A program made the translations under genes and the position numbers. A DNA stretch of 64,000 nucleotides. Source: Arbacia lixula (lineage: Eukaryota; Echinodermata; Echinoidea; Arbacioida; Arbaciidae). The stretch covers positions 5,314,785 to 5,378,784 of the forward strand of contig OZ022593.1 of the NCBI GenBank assembly GCA_963669155.1. Reading direction: 5' to 3'. Numbering within the stretch: the first letter of the stretch is position 1; every line of letters begins with the position of its first letter. Shown here in pieces: positions 22,761 to 34,150 of the stretch. Under the pieces are notes generated by a model, which saw only the letters and a program-made list of their open reading frames with translations, had not been told where the DNA came from and did no database searches.

Positions 22761-23045
22761 AAGTTTACAACATAAAATGTTTTGTAACAGATTAAAAAAA
22801 AACAGAAATAATAAGACAAAGAAAAAAATCCATAATAATACGTAAATAGTACCATAGCGAGTCAAAAAACATTGCAAATTGGAAATTAATTAAATAATTT
22901 GCATTCCTCTTTTCACTGTCCCCGATACCCCCTCCCTCTATCCAAGGTAAGATGGAAAGAGTAGAAGATTGAAAGGATGCAGATATGAAAAAAATTACAA
23001 GTGGAAGTGGAGAAGGTAGAAATTATCTGGTCATCTGGGGCCTGT
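22761..23045. other. AT-rich stretch without a recognised feature
   Basis: Between the RTE tail and the left end of the long-inverted-repeat element. It is A-rich, with no frame I recognise. Confidence 0.5.
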
Positions 23046-24030
23046 TTCTGCATTTCGATGCCAGTAACATCTAATTTAGAACTCACGTTAGCGCCAATGA
23101 TACTAAACCGATTCTCAAAGAGAATGCTAAGTCGGATATCACTGACATCTCGTGAATTGATACCGGATCAGACTTTTTTTCAGACAAATTGATAGCCTTT
23201 CTCACGAAACTCTGCAATAATTGATAAAATATCAGGTTGAAATAATTGTAATTTTGTTAACTATGGGGCGAAGTATTGTTTAAAACGTTGATAATTCTAT
23301 GGCTTGATGTGTAACGCATCATTTTCATGAAGATCCCTCATTTTATTCCATTAAATCAATTCATCGATTTTCTTCAATGCCTTCCATTTTGGTCATATTT
23401 GTGTTGAAAGATATAATGTAAATGATAGTCTACACAAACATGCCATTCTTAAAATAAATGTCTGAATATTGAAGAAAGGGGTAATCACATGCATGTGTTG
23501 ATATTCACAACTGATGGAAAACTCTCAATCAAACCTTAACTAAATCATTCAAAAATAAAGAAGCGAACATGAGTGAAGTTTCAACATTAAACAGTGTTAA
23601 AAGTTGGATTGCTTAGACTAGCCCTCTTATCTACGGAATGCTCGAATGATACTCAACATTTTGAAATATTTGTAAACCTTTTTCATGAATCTCGCGTTCA
23701 ATGAAGTGATGTTAAACACGCAAACCCCTTTCCCTGCCACAGCTGATTTTATTCTTAGCAAATTCTGACAAAATGCAGCAGAAATGTTATCATAGAACGC
23801 ACATTATGCAAATTCATTCATTTTAACACAGTCCGAATTTCGCAACTCAGATTTCCATAAGTCAATATTGTTCTCAACGATCGTCCAATCGAGAACAATA
23901 GATGCGACAGGGTCCGAGCAGTTCTAGCATTTAGAGCTGAGGTTAGAGTCTATAGCTTTGAGAATCACCTCGGTGCTTACTATCAGAGTTAGAGCTGAGG
24001 TTAGAGTTGTCATCGTGTTGAGAAACGCGC

Positions 24031-24150
24031 CCCTGGTCCTTTGACGCCTGATGGTCGTGGCTGGTCATCTGGTCCTGTGATGTCTGATGAGCTTGCCTAG
24101 TCGCTTGGTCCTGTGACGCCTGTCCTTCCTGTAGCAAAGGTGTTACCAAA
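24031..24150 (-). repeat. 36-bp minisatellite abutting the left arm
   Basis: Read on the minus strand, about 2.5 units of 36 bp translate as SQDQATRQAHQT, SQDQMTSHDHQA and SKDQ. The frame (from an ATG at 24155 down to 23943) continues into the inverted-repeat arm. The unit length is a multiple of three, so it stays open. I do not recognise a protein, and I treat it as a repeat with fortuitous coding potential. Confidence 0.55.
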
Positions 24151-24785
24151 TACATTTTGGATCTATTCAGTTAAAGGTATACATTTGAGGAACAAAGGAA
24201 GCTGTTCAAATCTGCATATAAAATATTTTTTTTTTATGAGTGAATATGAAACACTTCTACTTGAACTTGTGTTCATGTGCTGGCCAAGTCTATGTATATA
24301 TCAGAATTATTGAAGGGGAGGGGGCAACCTTTTGCAACAACAACAAAAAAAGAATTATCTAAAATTTCTACTGCAGATAGATGATGATTCAATGATGCAC
24401 AATTTTAGACTAAAAGATTTCATACTTTTAATGTGAAGTAATAAGATCAAATCCATTGTAAAACTAGAGTATGCTTTTATATCAGCAAGTCAATACATGA
24501 TTTTTTTTGGCTGTGGTAACTTTATATTTATACACCATACTGATCGAGGTCATAACTCCACAACTGAAAAACATATAAGTCCTAATAATTTGTTAAATGG
24601 GTTCCATTATCTCATATCTCACATCTCATTTGACCTTGCAATAACATTGACACTGCCTCTAAAACAATGTACTTCTCATGTTAGAAGTACATGTAGTAAT
24701 CAAAACCAATGTTCTGTCTTAGTTAATGCACTGATTTTTGGTTGTGGCGACCTTTTATAAAAACAGAAGTCATAATTCTCAGAAG

Positions 24786-25302
24786 GTGCATCTTCATTAG
24801 CCTGATGTGGCGAAATATCTACTGTAGCTAGTTCTGATTGGGATAGCCTAGCCAGAGCACGAAATAGCTAGCTATTTGTGTCTTCATTAGCCAGATCAGG
24901 CAAAATAGTTAGCTATTTGGTAGAGAAAATTTCCCAAGAAATCTTGGGCTAGATGGAGCTAGCTCGAGCTAGTTTGTGAACTAGCTAGAGCTAGCTCGGA
25001 GCGTCTTCATTAGCCTGAAAATTTCTCAATCCCGGCATGCATCAGCGTGCATGAGGCATTGTTTACGTAATAGGTTTTTATACGTATGTGAATGAGAGCT
25101 CACAAACAAAGCCATGCAGTCGTGGCCTTTTTCCGTCGCACACTGCGTATGTGCGAACATCGGGATAATTCAAGTATCCCCAGTTTCGAGCTTACGTATC
25201 GTGACTTTTGAGCGAATGAAGACGGGATTGCAACTTCAGGCTAGTTCCCCGGATCCTCAAACTAGCTCACTATTACATCTGATTGGGCTAATGAAGACGC
25301 AC
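24786..25302. mobile_element. MITE with GTCTTCATTAGCC ends, copy 1
   Basis: Begins GTGCATCTTCATTAGCCTGA and ends GGGCTAATGAAGACGCAC, an inverted pair. GTCTTCATTAGCC also occurs internally near 24890 and 25004. It is rich in AGCTAGCT palindromes. A related copy in inverted orientation lies at 53897-54284. The similar peptides seen in the two copies reflect this shared repeat, not a gene. Confidence 0.8.
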
Positions 25303-26462
25303 AGGTCTAGAGAACGGATTTTCTGAACAAATTTTCAAACAAGATTTTCAACTTCAAATTTTAGTGTTGCAGAAGGCTAACATCCTCTTAATCTTCAAAA
25401 TTACCAAATATTGCACATTATTAGAATATTTGTATGAAAGTTGGCAACAAAACAATCGCTCAATGACCCATTTTGTTTTACAAATAGTTACCTGTCTCCA
25501 GGGAAGGTTCTCTGCATTGTCCTCTTTCCCCTCCTGCAAAGAGACACATATGACTATGAGGAGTGTTGTTTAGCATGACTTTCATCATCACATAACTTGG
25601 ATGAACATGTTCGTCATTGACAAACCTCCCTAAATTCTCACTTTCATGTATCAATGCTGAAGAGATAAGAAAAAGAGTTGGGCATTTCAATGGAAAGTGG
25701 TCCTGAGCAAAACAAAACCTAAATAGTACATACTCCAGAATCACATGCACTAGCTCTCAGGACTAATTGGGTATTACTGAAAAGAGCTAACAAGGTCATT
25801 CATTTAAGCAAAAACACACTTTGATGTGATTTTCTTTGGGGATGGGGAGACTAATTTTGTTTTTGTTTTTCTGGTAAAAACATCATTTACAGGGTATCAT
25901 CATCTCATACTCACGATCATTTCAGATTCAATTTCATCACTTCTGCTTAATTTCTCTGAAAACCTGAATATTGGAAATCATCAATCTCTAAATGTTTATG
26001 AATGAAATAACCAGGTCTTTATTTAGACACGTGTTCACAAAAGGAGGTTTATTCACACCATGGACTAAACCATGGAATGCTACTTGTAGACCGGTAAAAA
26101 AATATAAAACACATTTCTCAATTTCTATATAGTAATAACGGACCTCAGAACATAGACCTTCTTAATATTGTCTTTAAAAAATGTGTAACTTATTCAATAA
26201 AGTTAGAGAGTAAGGAATAGTCAGCAACACAAACCAAAACAATTATATGTGCTCGATCCCTCTGGACTTTAACATAGCTCTGCCTGAAGTTTTCCTCGAG
26301 GAGCATCTAATTAACCCAAAACATCATATCTTAAAAGACCCTGTCCGAACCCACTTATACTTAATTGGAAAGCTAATGTTAGCTGCATGATACATAAAAA
26401 TCAATTATATACTATTTCAGTATTTGCCATGCAGAGGGAAAACAGATGTCTGAAGACTAGGC
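25303..26462. other. Centre of the long-inverted-repeat element, nothing recognised
   Basis: AT-rich. The largest frame (90 codons, minus strand, 25478-25750) shows no motif I know. Confidence 0.45.
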
Positions 26463-27520
26463 ATGCGTTTCTCGACACGATGACAGCTCTAACCTCAGCT
26501 CTAACTCCGATAGTTAGCACTGAGGTGATTCTCGAAGCTATTACAACTCTAACCTCAGCTCTAAATGCTGGAACTGCTCAGACACTGTCGCATCTATTGT
26601 TCTTGATCGGACAATCCTTGAGAACAATAGTGACTTATGGAAACCTGAGTTGCGTAATTCGGACTGAAAAGTGAATGAATTTGCATAATGTGCGTTCTAT
26701 GATAACATTTCTGCTGCATTTTGTCAGAATTTGCTAAGCATTAAATCAGCTGTGGCAGGGAAAGGGGTTTGCTTGTTTAACATCACTCAATTGAAGGCAA
26801 AATTAATGAAAAAGGTTAACAAATATTTCAAAATATCGAGTATCATTTGAGCATTCCATAGATCAGAGGGCTAGTCTAAGCACGCCGACATATTAACACT
26901 GTTAAATGTTGAAAATTCACTTGTGTTTGCTTATTTCTTTTTGAATGATTAAGTCTACGTTTGATTGAGATTTTGCATCAGTTGTGAATATCAACATATG
27001 CATGTGATAACCCCTCTCTTCAATATTCAAACATTTATTTTAAGAATGGCAGTATCTTTAAAGGTATCTTTCAATATTATGTATATGACCAAAATGGAAA
27101 GCATGAAAGCTAGAAAATCAATGAAGTGATTTAACAGAAGAAAATGAGAGATTGATAGCACAACAGTCCTCGTTATAGACTAATCAACGTTTTAAACAAT
27201 ACCTCGCCCCATATTTAACAAAATCATGATTTTTCAACCTGACATTTTATCAATTATTGCGGAGTTTTATGAGAAAGGCTATTACTAGTTTGTCTGAAAA
27301 TTCTGATCCGGTATCGATACACGAGTTGTCACTGATATCCGACTTAGCATTCTCTTAGTCTTAGAGAAACGATTTAGCATCATTAATTCTACTAGCGTAA
27401 GTTCTAAGTGAGATGTCACTGGCATAGAAATTTACAGATCTGAATTAGTGAATTCATACAGAAAGTAGCGCCACAGCCGCCAGATCATGCAATTTATCCC
27501 ACTAATTCTATGACTTTGAA

Positions 27521-27590
27521 CCCTAAACCTAACCCTGACCCTAACACTAAACCTAATTCTAAACCTACCCCTGACCCTAACCCCAACCCG
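27521..27590. repeat. Interstitial telomere-like CCCTAA tract, degenerate
   Basis: CCCTAAACCTAACCCTGACC and further CCCTAA, CCTAA and CCCTGA variants over about 70 bp. Animal telomeres are TTAGGG repeats; this tract is imperfect and lies between other repeats just outside the 4.4 kb element. Confidence 0.75.
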
Positions 27591-27864
27591 GCCTATATAG
27601 ACAACTTATTTGCCGTTGAATAATGATTCAGTTGATTTTGGGGACGTGATTAGTACGGATTCTCCACGGGCGAGTAACGGGTAGCTATCCGCGTAGGCTG
27701 CCGGCGCCAGTATGGTCGGGAGCGGGAGCTGCGTGAGCGGGCTGATCGCAGTAAGGTCTACACTTATGAACTAGCGCCGGTTTGGATTCTAGCGTAGATC
27801 TAGATAGAGACAATGATCTGTTTAAATATGGGATATTCCTAACTTACCTTTATAATCATAAATT
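27591..27864. other. Unassigned GC-richer stretch
   Basis: Contains GCGTAGGCTGCCGGCGCC and GGGAGCGGGAGCTGCG. Not recognised as an RNA gene or exon. Confidence 0.35.
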
Positions 27865-28080
27865 AATTCTGATGACGACTTGGATACTTGCTGCTAGCTA
27901 GCTGAGCTGCGCACCGTCTCGCCGACGAAGCGCCCGGGGAGTTTATACCACTGCACTGACGTCGCGTGTGTGATGCTAGCTAGGGGTGCTTTGAGGAGAC
28001 ACTTTTTGCTAAAACATACCGTTCAAGGGAGACCTTTCGGCAAATATATGTATATCTTACTGCGCATGAGCGCGATGGAA
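27865..28080. repeat. Dispersed repeat shared with the 9-kb duplication junctions
   Basis: Matches 8885-9010 and then 7789-7862 in order, so it seems to be the longest copy of this family in the window. It carries GAGGAGACACTT, TTGCTAAAACATACCG and CAAGGGAGACC. Further GGAGACA/TGTCTCC motifs follow at 28458-28530 (ATGTCTCCCTAATGCGGG and variants), possibly the other end of the same family. Confidence 0.65.
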
Positions 28081-28540
28081 TTAATTACTTTTAAAAAGAG
28101 GGTGTTTTTCACACCATAAGGGATATATCTTTATCCTTTAAAAGCTGATGAACAAGTTACACATCATTACGTTGGTACAATCACATGTGATCTTAGGTAT
28201 GGATATCCCACACATATAGGCCGGAGAAAGCGAGATATATCCAATATACTTTATGTCTCCGTAATACACTTTTATAACAACTTCCAAAAAAAAAAAGTAT
28301 ACCCCCTAATATTTGAAACAGTTTCTACTTTAAATTGATGTACCCTGGTATCGAATGGACAATGCCAACATAGAGCTACGGTGTTAACATGAATATTCTT
28401 GACGCATTTTGGACACGTGATCCATGGATAACTGTATTATGAGGTGTCAAAACGTTAAGGAGACACAAAAATGTCTCCTTTACGCGGGTGTCTCCCTAAG
28501 GTAGGTATAATAACACCGGAATGTCTCCCTAATGCGGGAT
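28081..28540. other. AT-rich stretch with small inverted motifs
   Basis: Contains GGTGTTTTTCACACC near 28107 and GGAGACAC...TGTCTCC near 28460. No coding signal is seen. Confidence 0.45.
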
Positions 28541-28544
28541 CCAT

Positions 28545-28739
28545 GCATATATATATATATATATATATATATAATGACTATACGAAACTGCAGTTACTGA
28601 AAAGTGCTCAACTACATGTACATATAGGAGCTTCATGTAGTATCGTATTAGGGTGGAGCGAGTTGCTTAGAGTGGAGCTTAGGGTGGAGCTTAGGGTGGA
28701 GCGAGTTGCTAAGCAACTCGCTCCACCCTAATACTATAC

Positions 28740-28781
<42 letters not shown>

Positions 28782-28782
28782 C
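28545..28782. repeat. TA-flanked hairpin repeat
   Basis: (TA)n at about 28547-28573 and 28738-28782 flank a foldback. TTAGGGTGGAGCGAGTTGCT occurs at 28648-28667 and again at 28691-28710, and its reverse complement is at 28712-28731. The outer arms extend to GTATTAGGG (28645) and CCCTAATAC (to 28734). Short TTAGGGTGGAGC units lie in the loop. Confidence 0.85.
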
Positions 28783-30448
28783 TACATATATCTTCATAAA
28801 TTCACTTCAAGAACGCAAGTAACGCAATGTGGGCTAAAGAGCTGAAATCTTTTGAGTTGCTTTTAAAGACAGAAGATAAGCCAGCAGGGATTTCTCAGGA
28901 AATTGAGACTCATCATGTAGAATTTGTATTGATAACCCAGATTCCGTATGACCTGCTACTTTATGGTGATAAGGTGTAGAGGGAGAGAGCGTGTCACTGA
29001 CTCGTCATTTACCTTCTACATGCAGTGTCAGCTGCGTTTTATCACTTGATGGGAGGATGTTAAATTCATTTTTACAAGTTGGCTTGTTACTACTGCTTTG
29101 AAAATGATGCGTAATAAATACAAGTTTCAGGTTGATTTGATATTCTATGTATTAAATTGTATTATTTTTACTACATAAAACGCTAGTCACAAAAATGCAA
29201 AACATAATAAAACATCGCCTTGGTAATTTGATAAGAATATTTTCATGAAACTAAACGTGATATTGTTTTAAAGAAACCTAACATGAAAGCAGGGTTTTAT
29301 GGGTATTTAGGTCCTTAATAGTTGTATAACAGCGGCAAAGAAGAAGAAGAACAGAAGTTTGGAAGGAAAGGGGACAGAAAGAAGCAAGACAAAAAGGGAT
29401 TAAAAAATCAGACACATCACTGTAGAAACAACACAAATAGGAGAAAATACATAAAAGGAGAAAGGAAATAATAAAGAATTATATTCAAATTACGAGCAGA
29501 TTTAACCATTACATGTACATGTATACATCATCATGCGCAGCAAGTACATGTACGTTATCATTAATATTCACCCGATTCGGCTGTATGATCATCAAATTGG
29601 CAAATTCTATTGGTGCAAATTTTATTTAGCGCTGGCCAGCTAGCTTCACCCCGGGCCCATGGTGGTCCAGTGAAGGTATACAAGCCAATTGCATGTATAT
29701 GACGCTGTGAAGGAAAGATCGACCGTAAGAAAAGGAGTTACGAATTGCAGGTTAAAAGAGTTTCAATTATGGGTTAATAAATACAAAACCCAAAACAATA
29801 AACCCCCTTAGGACAATATAGGAGCACTAAAGCCATGGTTGGAATCAAATTATATTTCCATTGAGTGGAAATTCAAAGAAAAAATAAACAGATGGACACA
29901 CTACTGTATACGCCATATATTTCACGTTTTTTTTATTGTGAATATGGACTATTCGTGAATTTAACAACATGAAATTATGAAGATGACTTGCTCGAGTACA
30001 TGCACTACTAGTACTGGCATTCCACGAGCGCGAATTTTACCGCTAGCGAAATTGTTGAAGTTCTGATTCGCGAAAAACTAGACTCACAAAATATGGCGTA
30101 TACAGTACTTTAGCCAAATTATAGTGAGGATAATGCATTTGTTTTTACCCAATGGTAATATGGTATTGTTGGAAGAGAAATTAATCAGTATGAAGAAAGA
30201 AGAATTGTGGATATGAACAACGGATCTTTCTGACGAGCATATCTGATCAGCATATTAAAATGCATTATCAGAGGTCATGTGTAACAGTCTTCATAGGCAG
30301 GTGGTTACTAACACTGATCTAAATGCCGCAACATTGGGTTCCATTCAGCAAAGTGGCCCGTACGTAGCTCCAGGTGATTCCTGTTAAAGTGAGTGATATC
30401 TGCCCTATGTATCTGTGTCATCATAGGCTTACTCCTACCTTCTTACTT
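28783..30448. other. AT-rich stretch without recognised genes
   Basis: No frame of note, and no repeat boundary that I could place. It contains purine-rich patches near 29339-29480. Confidence 0.45.
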
Positions 30449-30632
30449 GTGACTGGAGCTTTAAAAATCAATTGTCATTGCATTGATGTCATTCAAAAAG
30501 AGAGAGAGCAAAAGATCTCCATTCAGCTCTGTCAGCTGTGTGTGACTGGGGCTTTAAAATCAATTGTCATTGCATCGATGTCATTCAAAGACAGAGAGTG
30601 CGAAAGATTTCCACCCCGTTATCCCGCACCCC
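30449..30632. repeat. 92-bp tandem duplication
   Basis: TGTGACTGG(A/G)GCTTTAAAA starts at 30449 and 30541; the units share CAATTGTCATTGCAT and GATGTCATTCAAA. The 136-codon frame across them (30374-30784) follows the duplication and runs into a GC-rich block. I do not recognise a product. Confidence 0.8.
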
Positions 30633-30862
30633 TTCCCTGCGTTCTCCCGCTGTCACAACATGAAGACGCGTCTTGCGGCCGGGCGGGCCCCCTCTCCTTG
30701 AGAGATTGGGAGCGACGGTGGAAGATGGGAGCGAGACACGACTGTCAGATGAGCTTTGGTTTTGCACTGAGAAGGTGTGGCTAAATCAAGAGGGATTGGT
30801 GGGGGCTTGGAGGGTGGACAGGCTCAATCTGGAGTGAATTTGTCATGGTTTCTGGATGTAGC

Positions 30863-31309
30863 TTAAAGGGATAGTTCACCCTGAAAATAATTTGGTATCA
30901 ATAAAAGGAGACATATGAAAGAAACATATTAGTGAAGGTTTGATGAAAATCTGTCACAGGATAAGAAAGTTATGATCTTTTGAAATGTCAATTTTGTGAC
31001 GTCATATGAGGTGCTCTCCCATATATGTTGTGTACAATTTGTTTTGAAAATGTTTTCTTTTCTCAAAAAGATATGCATCCTTTTACCTGTGCATTTGATA
31101 CATCATTAGAAATATGTTTTTACATATTCCGTTGTTGTACACAGCATATGGGAGAGTACCTCGCACGTGACATCACAAAATTGAAATTTCAGAAGATCAT
31201 AACTTTCTTATCCTTTGACAGATTTTTGTCCAACCTTCACTAATATGTTTCTTTTAAGTTTCTGCTGTTATTGAAACTAACATATTTTCAGGGTGAATTA
31301 TCCCTTTAA
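30863..31309. mobile_element. Palindromic MITE, family 1, TTAA-flanked
   Basis: TTAA (30863-30866) then AGGGATAGTTCACCCTGAAA at the left; the reverse complement, ending ATTATCCCT then TTAA (31306-31309), at the right. The inner arms also pair: CATATTAGTGAAGGTTTGAT with its complement near 31231, and GATAAGAAAGTTATGATCTT with its complement near 31190. Nearly the whole 439 bp folds back. A partial copy is at 54585-55017. Confidence 0.9.
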
Positions 31310-31746
31310 AGACAGGGTGCACCTAATGCATGTCAAATAATGAAATTTTGTAAAAAAAAACAAAATAGGAAAAAATACTGTTTTGGAACTTCCCTCACAA
31401 TTATAGAACTAGAAATTGACTTTAAGCTGAATTATATGGATTGCTAGATTTTTGTGGAGGTTTTGGACTGGTCATCCTAAACTTTTAGCGTAGAGACCAC
31501 TCTAAGCACTCACTGTGCGCTATGGTCTACACCATGCGTTCAATGGGAGCATGCCCTCAGTACCTGCCACATCACGCACAGACAGGGGCAATACATAGTT
31601 AATGTGATGTAGACTACGTCTGCTAGGTTTCAAATGCAAACATTGATCATTTTTCCTGAAGAGGTTTGTGAGGCTATGATATGAGGGTGAACTGCTGATT
31701 CCTGCTGAGCTTTATGACTTTTGCAAATGGGCCACCCTGTCTTTAA
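31306..31746. mobile_element. MITE, family 2, TTAA-flanked, sharing a TTAA with family 1
   Basis: TTAA (31306-31309) then AGACAGGGTG at the left; CACCCTGTCT then TTAA (31743-31746) at the right. Related copies are at 46526-46924 and, truncated, at 54467-54570. Shared internal blocks include GTTCAATGGGAGC-like and CATGACTTTTGCAAATGGG-like sequences. No coding capacity. Confidence 0.88.
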
Positions 31747-31950
31747 TGATGATCCCTGTCAAATTGACTTTCTGCCAAAAATAGTTTTGCAGCATCATGT
31801 CTGTCTAGGAACGGTCATTGCCCCAAACCCTCCTTTTTTTTTTTAGTCCAAAGAGAGTATTTGATGATATCAGGATTTTAAACAAATATTATTTTTCTTC
31901 TCTTTCTTGGAGGGAATGGACTTTTCTGCTAAATTGATGACTATTAGTTA

Positions 31951-32212
31951 GTTCATGTGGCCAGCAAGAAAAAGGCAACATTGGATATTGTCGTAGATTG
32001 GTGAACATAGTGACAGATATTTTTTTAAATGAGAAAGTGATAGATTGAATTTCATCTGCTTTCATGATACTTAGAAAATAGTTCATGTGGCCAGCAAGAA
32101 AAAATAAATTTGGATATTGTCATAGATAGGTCAACATAGTGACAGAGGGGTTCAAAATATGAGAGTGATAAATGAATTTCATCTGCTATCATAATACCTA
32201 GAAAATAGTAAT
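31951..32212. repeat. 130-bp tandem duplication
   Basis: GTTCATGTGGCCAGCAAGAA at 31951 and 32081, with matching TGAATTTCATCTGCT and TAGAAAATAGT ends. Confidence 0.9.
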
Positions 32213-32253
32213 GAAGTAGACATATGTGATACTGGTGGGTATGGACTAGTCGT

Positions 32254-32256
<3 letters not shown>

Positions 32257-32284
<28 letters not shown>
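32257..32284. repeat. TA microsatellite
   Basis: Uninterrupted (TA)14-like run. Confidence 0.95.
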
Positions 32285-33439
32285 CGTAGGAAACAGTCAA
32301 GCAGATTGATGATGGTAGATTCATGATTTGGCATTTCTTTATGTCTTTGTTATCAATATATATCTCTGATATATGTGAAATATCAGTTTAGTATAGTTTA
32401 TTCATTTATCCTTGACAGGAAATTCTTCTTCCACTGGTACAAAAATGAATACAAGCATGTAGAAACATAAACATAGTTAAACATGATATTATATAACATA
32501 AACATGTTATATTCTCCTTTGTTGCACTGCGTATTGGAAATGAAGTGATGTGGACTAGATGCTAGATATGTATACCACGTAGTGGTCATACTGTTGTTAT
32601 TGTGTATGATGGGTTAACCATAGTCTATATAGGGCAAAATGGCCGACTAGAACTCTGTCAACACCTCTCAATTTGCCCACCTTCATCTGGAGTTATGAAG
32701 TTCGAGGATGAGTTTGGCTGGAGCTGTGGCCAGGTGACGATCAGATCAAATGTGTGAATCTATCTCAAATCACCAACACAGAGTGCTCTCCCCACCACTC
32801 CATTACACCTGCATGTGGGAATGTGTGGTTAAAGGCAGGGTATCGCTTTTGAAGGTCCAAAAATAAAACTTTATATAGACCACACAAAAGGAATAAAATA
32901 CTCCAACTTCTTTGCATTCATAGTTTTGACATTTCATTAAAACCAGATATTTTGTGATTATTTCGATACATTTAAGCTGTGAGATTGTAACTTTGAAGTG
33001 TGATATTATGTCATGATTTCGAGCATATTGTCTAGGTGGCTGTTGCCTCCTTATTTACATCTCTTTGCCTATTTCAACCCACTGTCCCTCCTCTGAGAGT
33101 AAATTCTAACCCAGTTTTGGCGTCGAGAAGTGCACCACGCTCACAAAACAGGCCTCCCACTGAAGGCACGTTTCCACATATGATAGATATAAAGGGTTCC
33201 TCACAATAGTGTCTTTTCAATACTTTATTATTTATTATTATTTTTTCATGCATTCTTTATTCACAAGTCAAAATAATACAGGCTAGGCCTATTCAGTTAA
33301 GAAAAACTGCTTCATAAGGGCACCCTGCACTTGAACATTAATAAAACATACTCACCAAATCATGGAACAGCTATGGCTTGTGTATTCTACATATCTACAC
33401 CAAAATGCACATGGGCTAACTGTGTGGAGACAGAGATTT
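32285..33439. other. Unassigned stretch
   Basis: Contains TTAAAGGCAGGGTATCGC at 32829, which resembles the left end of MITE family 2, but I could not find a matching right end. No gene is seen. Confidence 0.45.
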
Positions 33440-33597
33440 GGGCCCTGTTGCATAAAACTTACTATTGCTGGTAACTTTGCTACCAATGGCAACTTTTTTG
33501 GAAACCTTTGATTTGGTTGGCTGTCAAGCTATGTCGCCATGGTAGTTACTATTTATGACAGCGTTACCTTTGATATTAAATTTTATGCAACGGGGCC
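33440..33597. mobile_element. Palindromic MITE, family 3 (GGGCCCTGTTGCATAAAA ends), copy 1
   Basis: Starts GGGCCCTGTTGCATAAAACT and ends TTTTATGCAACGGGGCC. Internal arms GGTAACTTTGCTACCA-like and CATGGTAGTTAC-like also pair. A related copy is at 50450-50606. Confidence 0.9.
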
Positions 33598-33949
33598 ATG
33601 GTGATTACTGACAGGTAGCAATTTCCTCCTGGTTTAACTCTCTCATTACCATATTACTCTGCTATATCAGTAGTCTCTTCTTGCCTTCTTACCAAAAGGG
33701 ATAATTCAGGGCAGATGCTTTAGAGTGATGGTCATTTGATGCAATTGGTTTTTCTACATAGCTGGTCACTAGCACAACTTCTACTTTTACTTTGGAAGCT
33801 TTCTTATATGTGATTGATGTTGCCACCTTCATTTGATAAAGGGAGATTGGGATGGAGGAGTTCTTTTTTTGAAAAGGTTTAGCAATAGTGATTATTGCTA
33901 TGTTATGACAATGCCGGAGCTATGAGTAATTAAGTTTTTAATCCCGTTT

Positions 33950-34150
33950 GTTGCTCACTGTCAAATTTTCTGGCTTTGTGAACCTTGGTCCATTTAAGAT
34001 GTCAGAATTTGCCATGGTAGTGCATTAAACAAAGTTTTTTTTGCTCAGTTGCACCTTATTAGGACTAAGAAGTTTATTCACAGCCTGTTGTCCATCTATG
34101 TCCATGCAGCCGATAATGCTGGGGTCGCGCTACTTAGTATATAAGTAGAA
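33950..34150. repeat. Dispersed repeat (CTGGTCCAGTTAGGATGTCA family), copy 1
   Basis: Shares TTTTCTGGCT(T/C)TGTGAA, TTGGTCCATTTAAGATGTCA-like and AATTTGCC blocks with 51405-51610 and 55262-55375. The ends are unclear, so the type (SINE or MITE) is unknown. Confidence 0.65.

Larger units (their letters stand above)
23046..27436. mobile_element. 4.4 kb element with inverted repeats of nearly 1 kb
   Basis: Left arm about 23046-24030, right arm about 26463-27436, in opposite orientation and collinear. Matching landmarks include GAGAATGCTAAGTCGGATAT, TTTAAAACGTTGATTA-like, GCAGAAATGTTATCATAGAA and GAGCTGAGGTTAGAG. Divergence between arms is substantial (many substitutions and small indels), so it is old. 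The central 2.4 kb holds no recognised transposase. It contains a MITE (24786-25302) and a minus-strand Gln/Ser-rich repeat. It could be a non-autonomous long-TIR DNA transposon or a decayed foldback. Target duplications were not resolved. Confidence 0.8.

Noticed and set aside
25114-25326. Conserved-looking peptide shared with 53796-54086 (LQLQxSSPDxQTSSL)
   Set aside because: Both lie inside copies of the same MITE in opposite orientation; the similarity is explained by the repeat.
32829-33335. Possible further TTAA MITE starting TTAAAGGCAGGGTATCGC
   Set aside because: No convincing inverted right end found.
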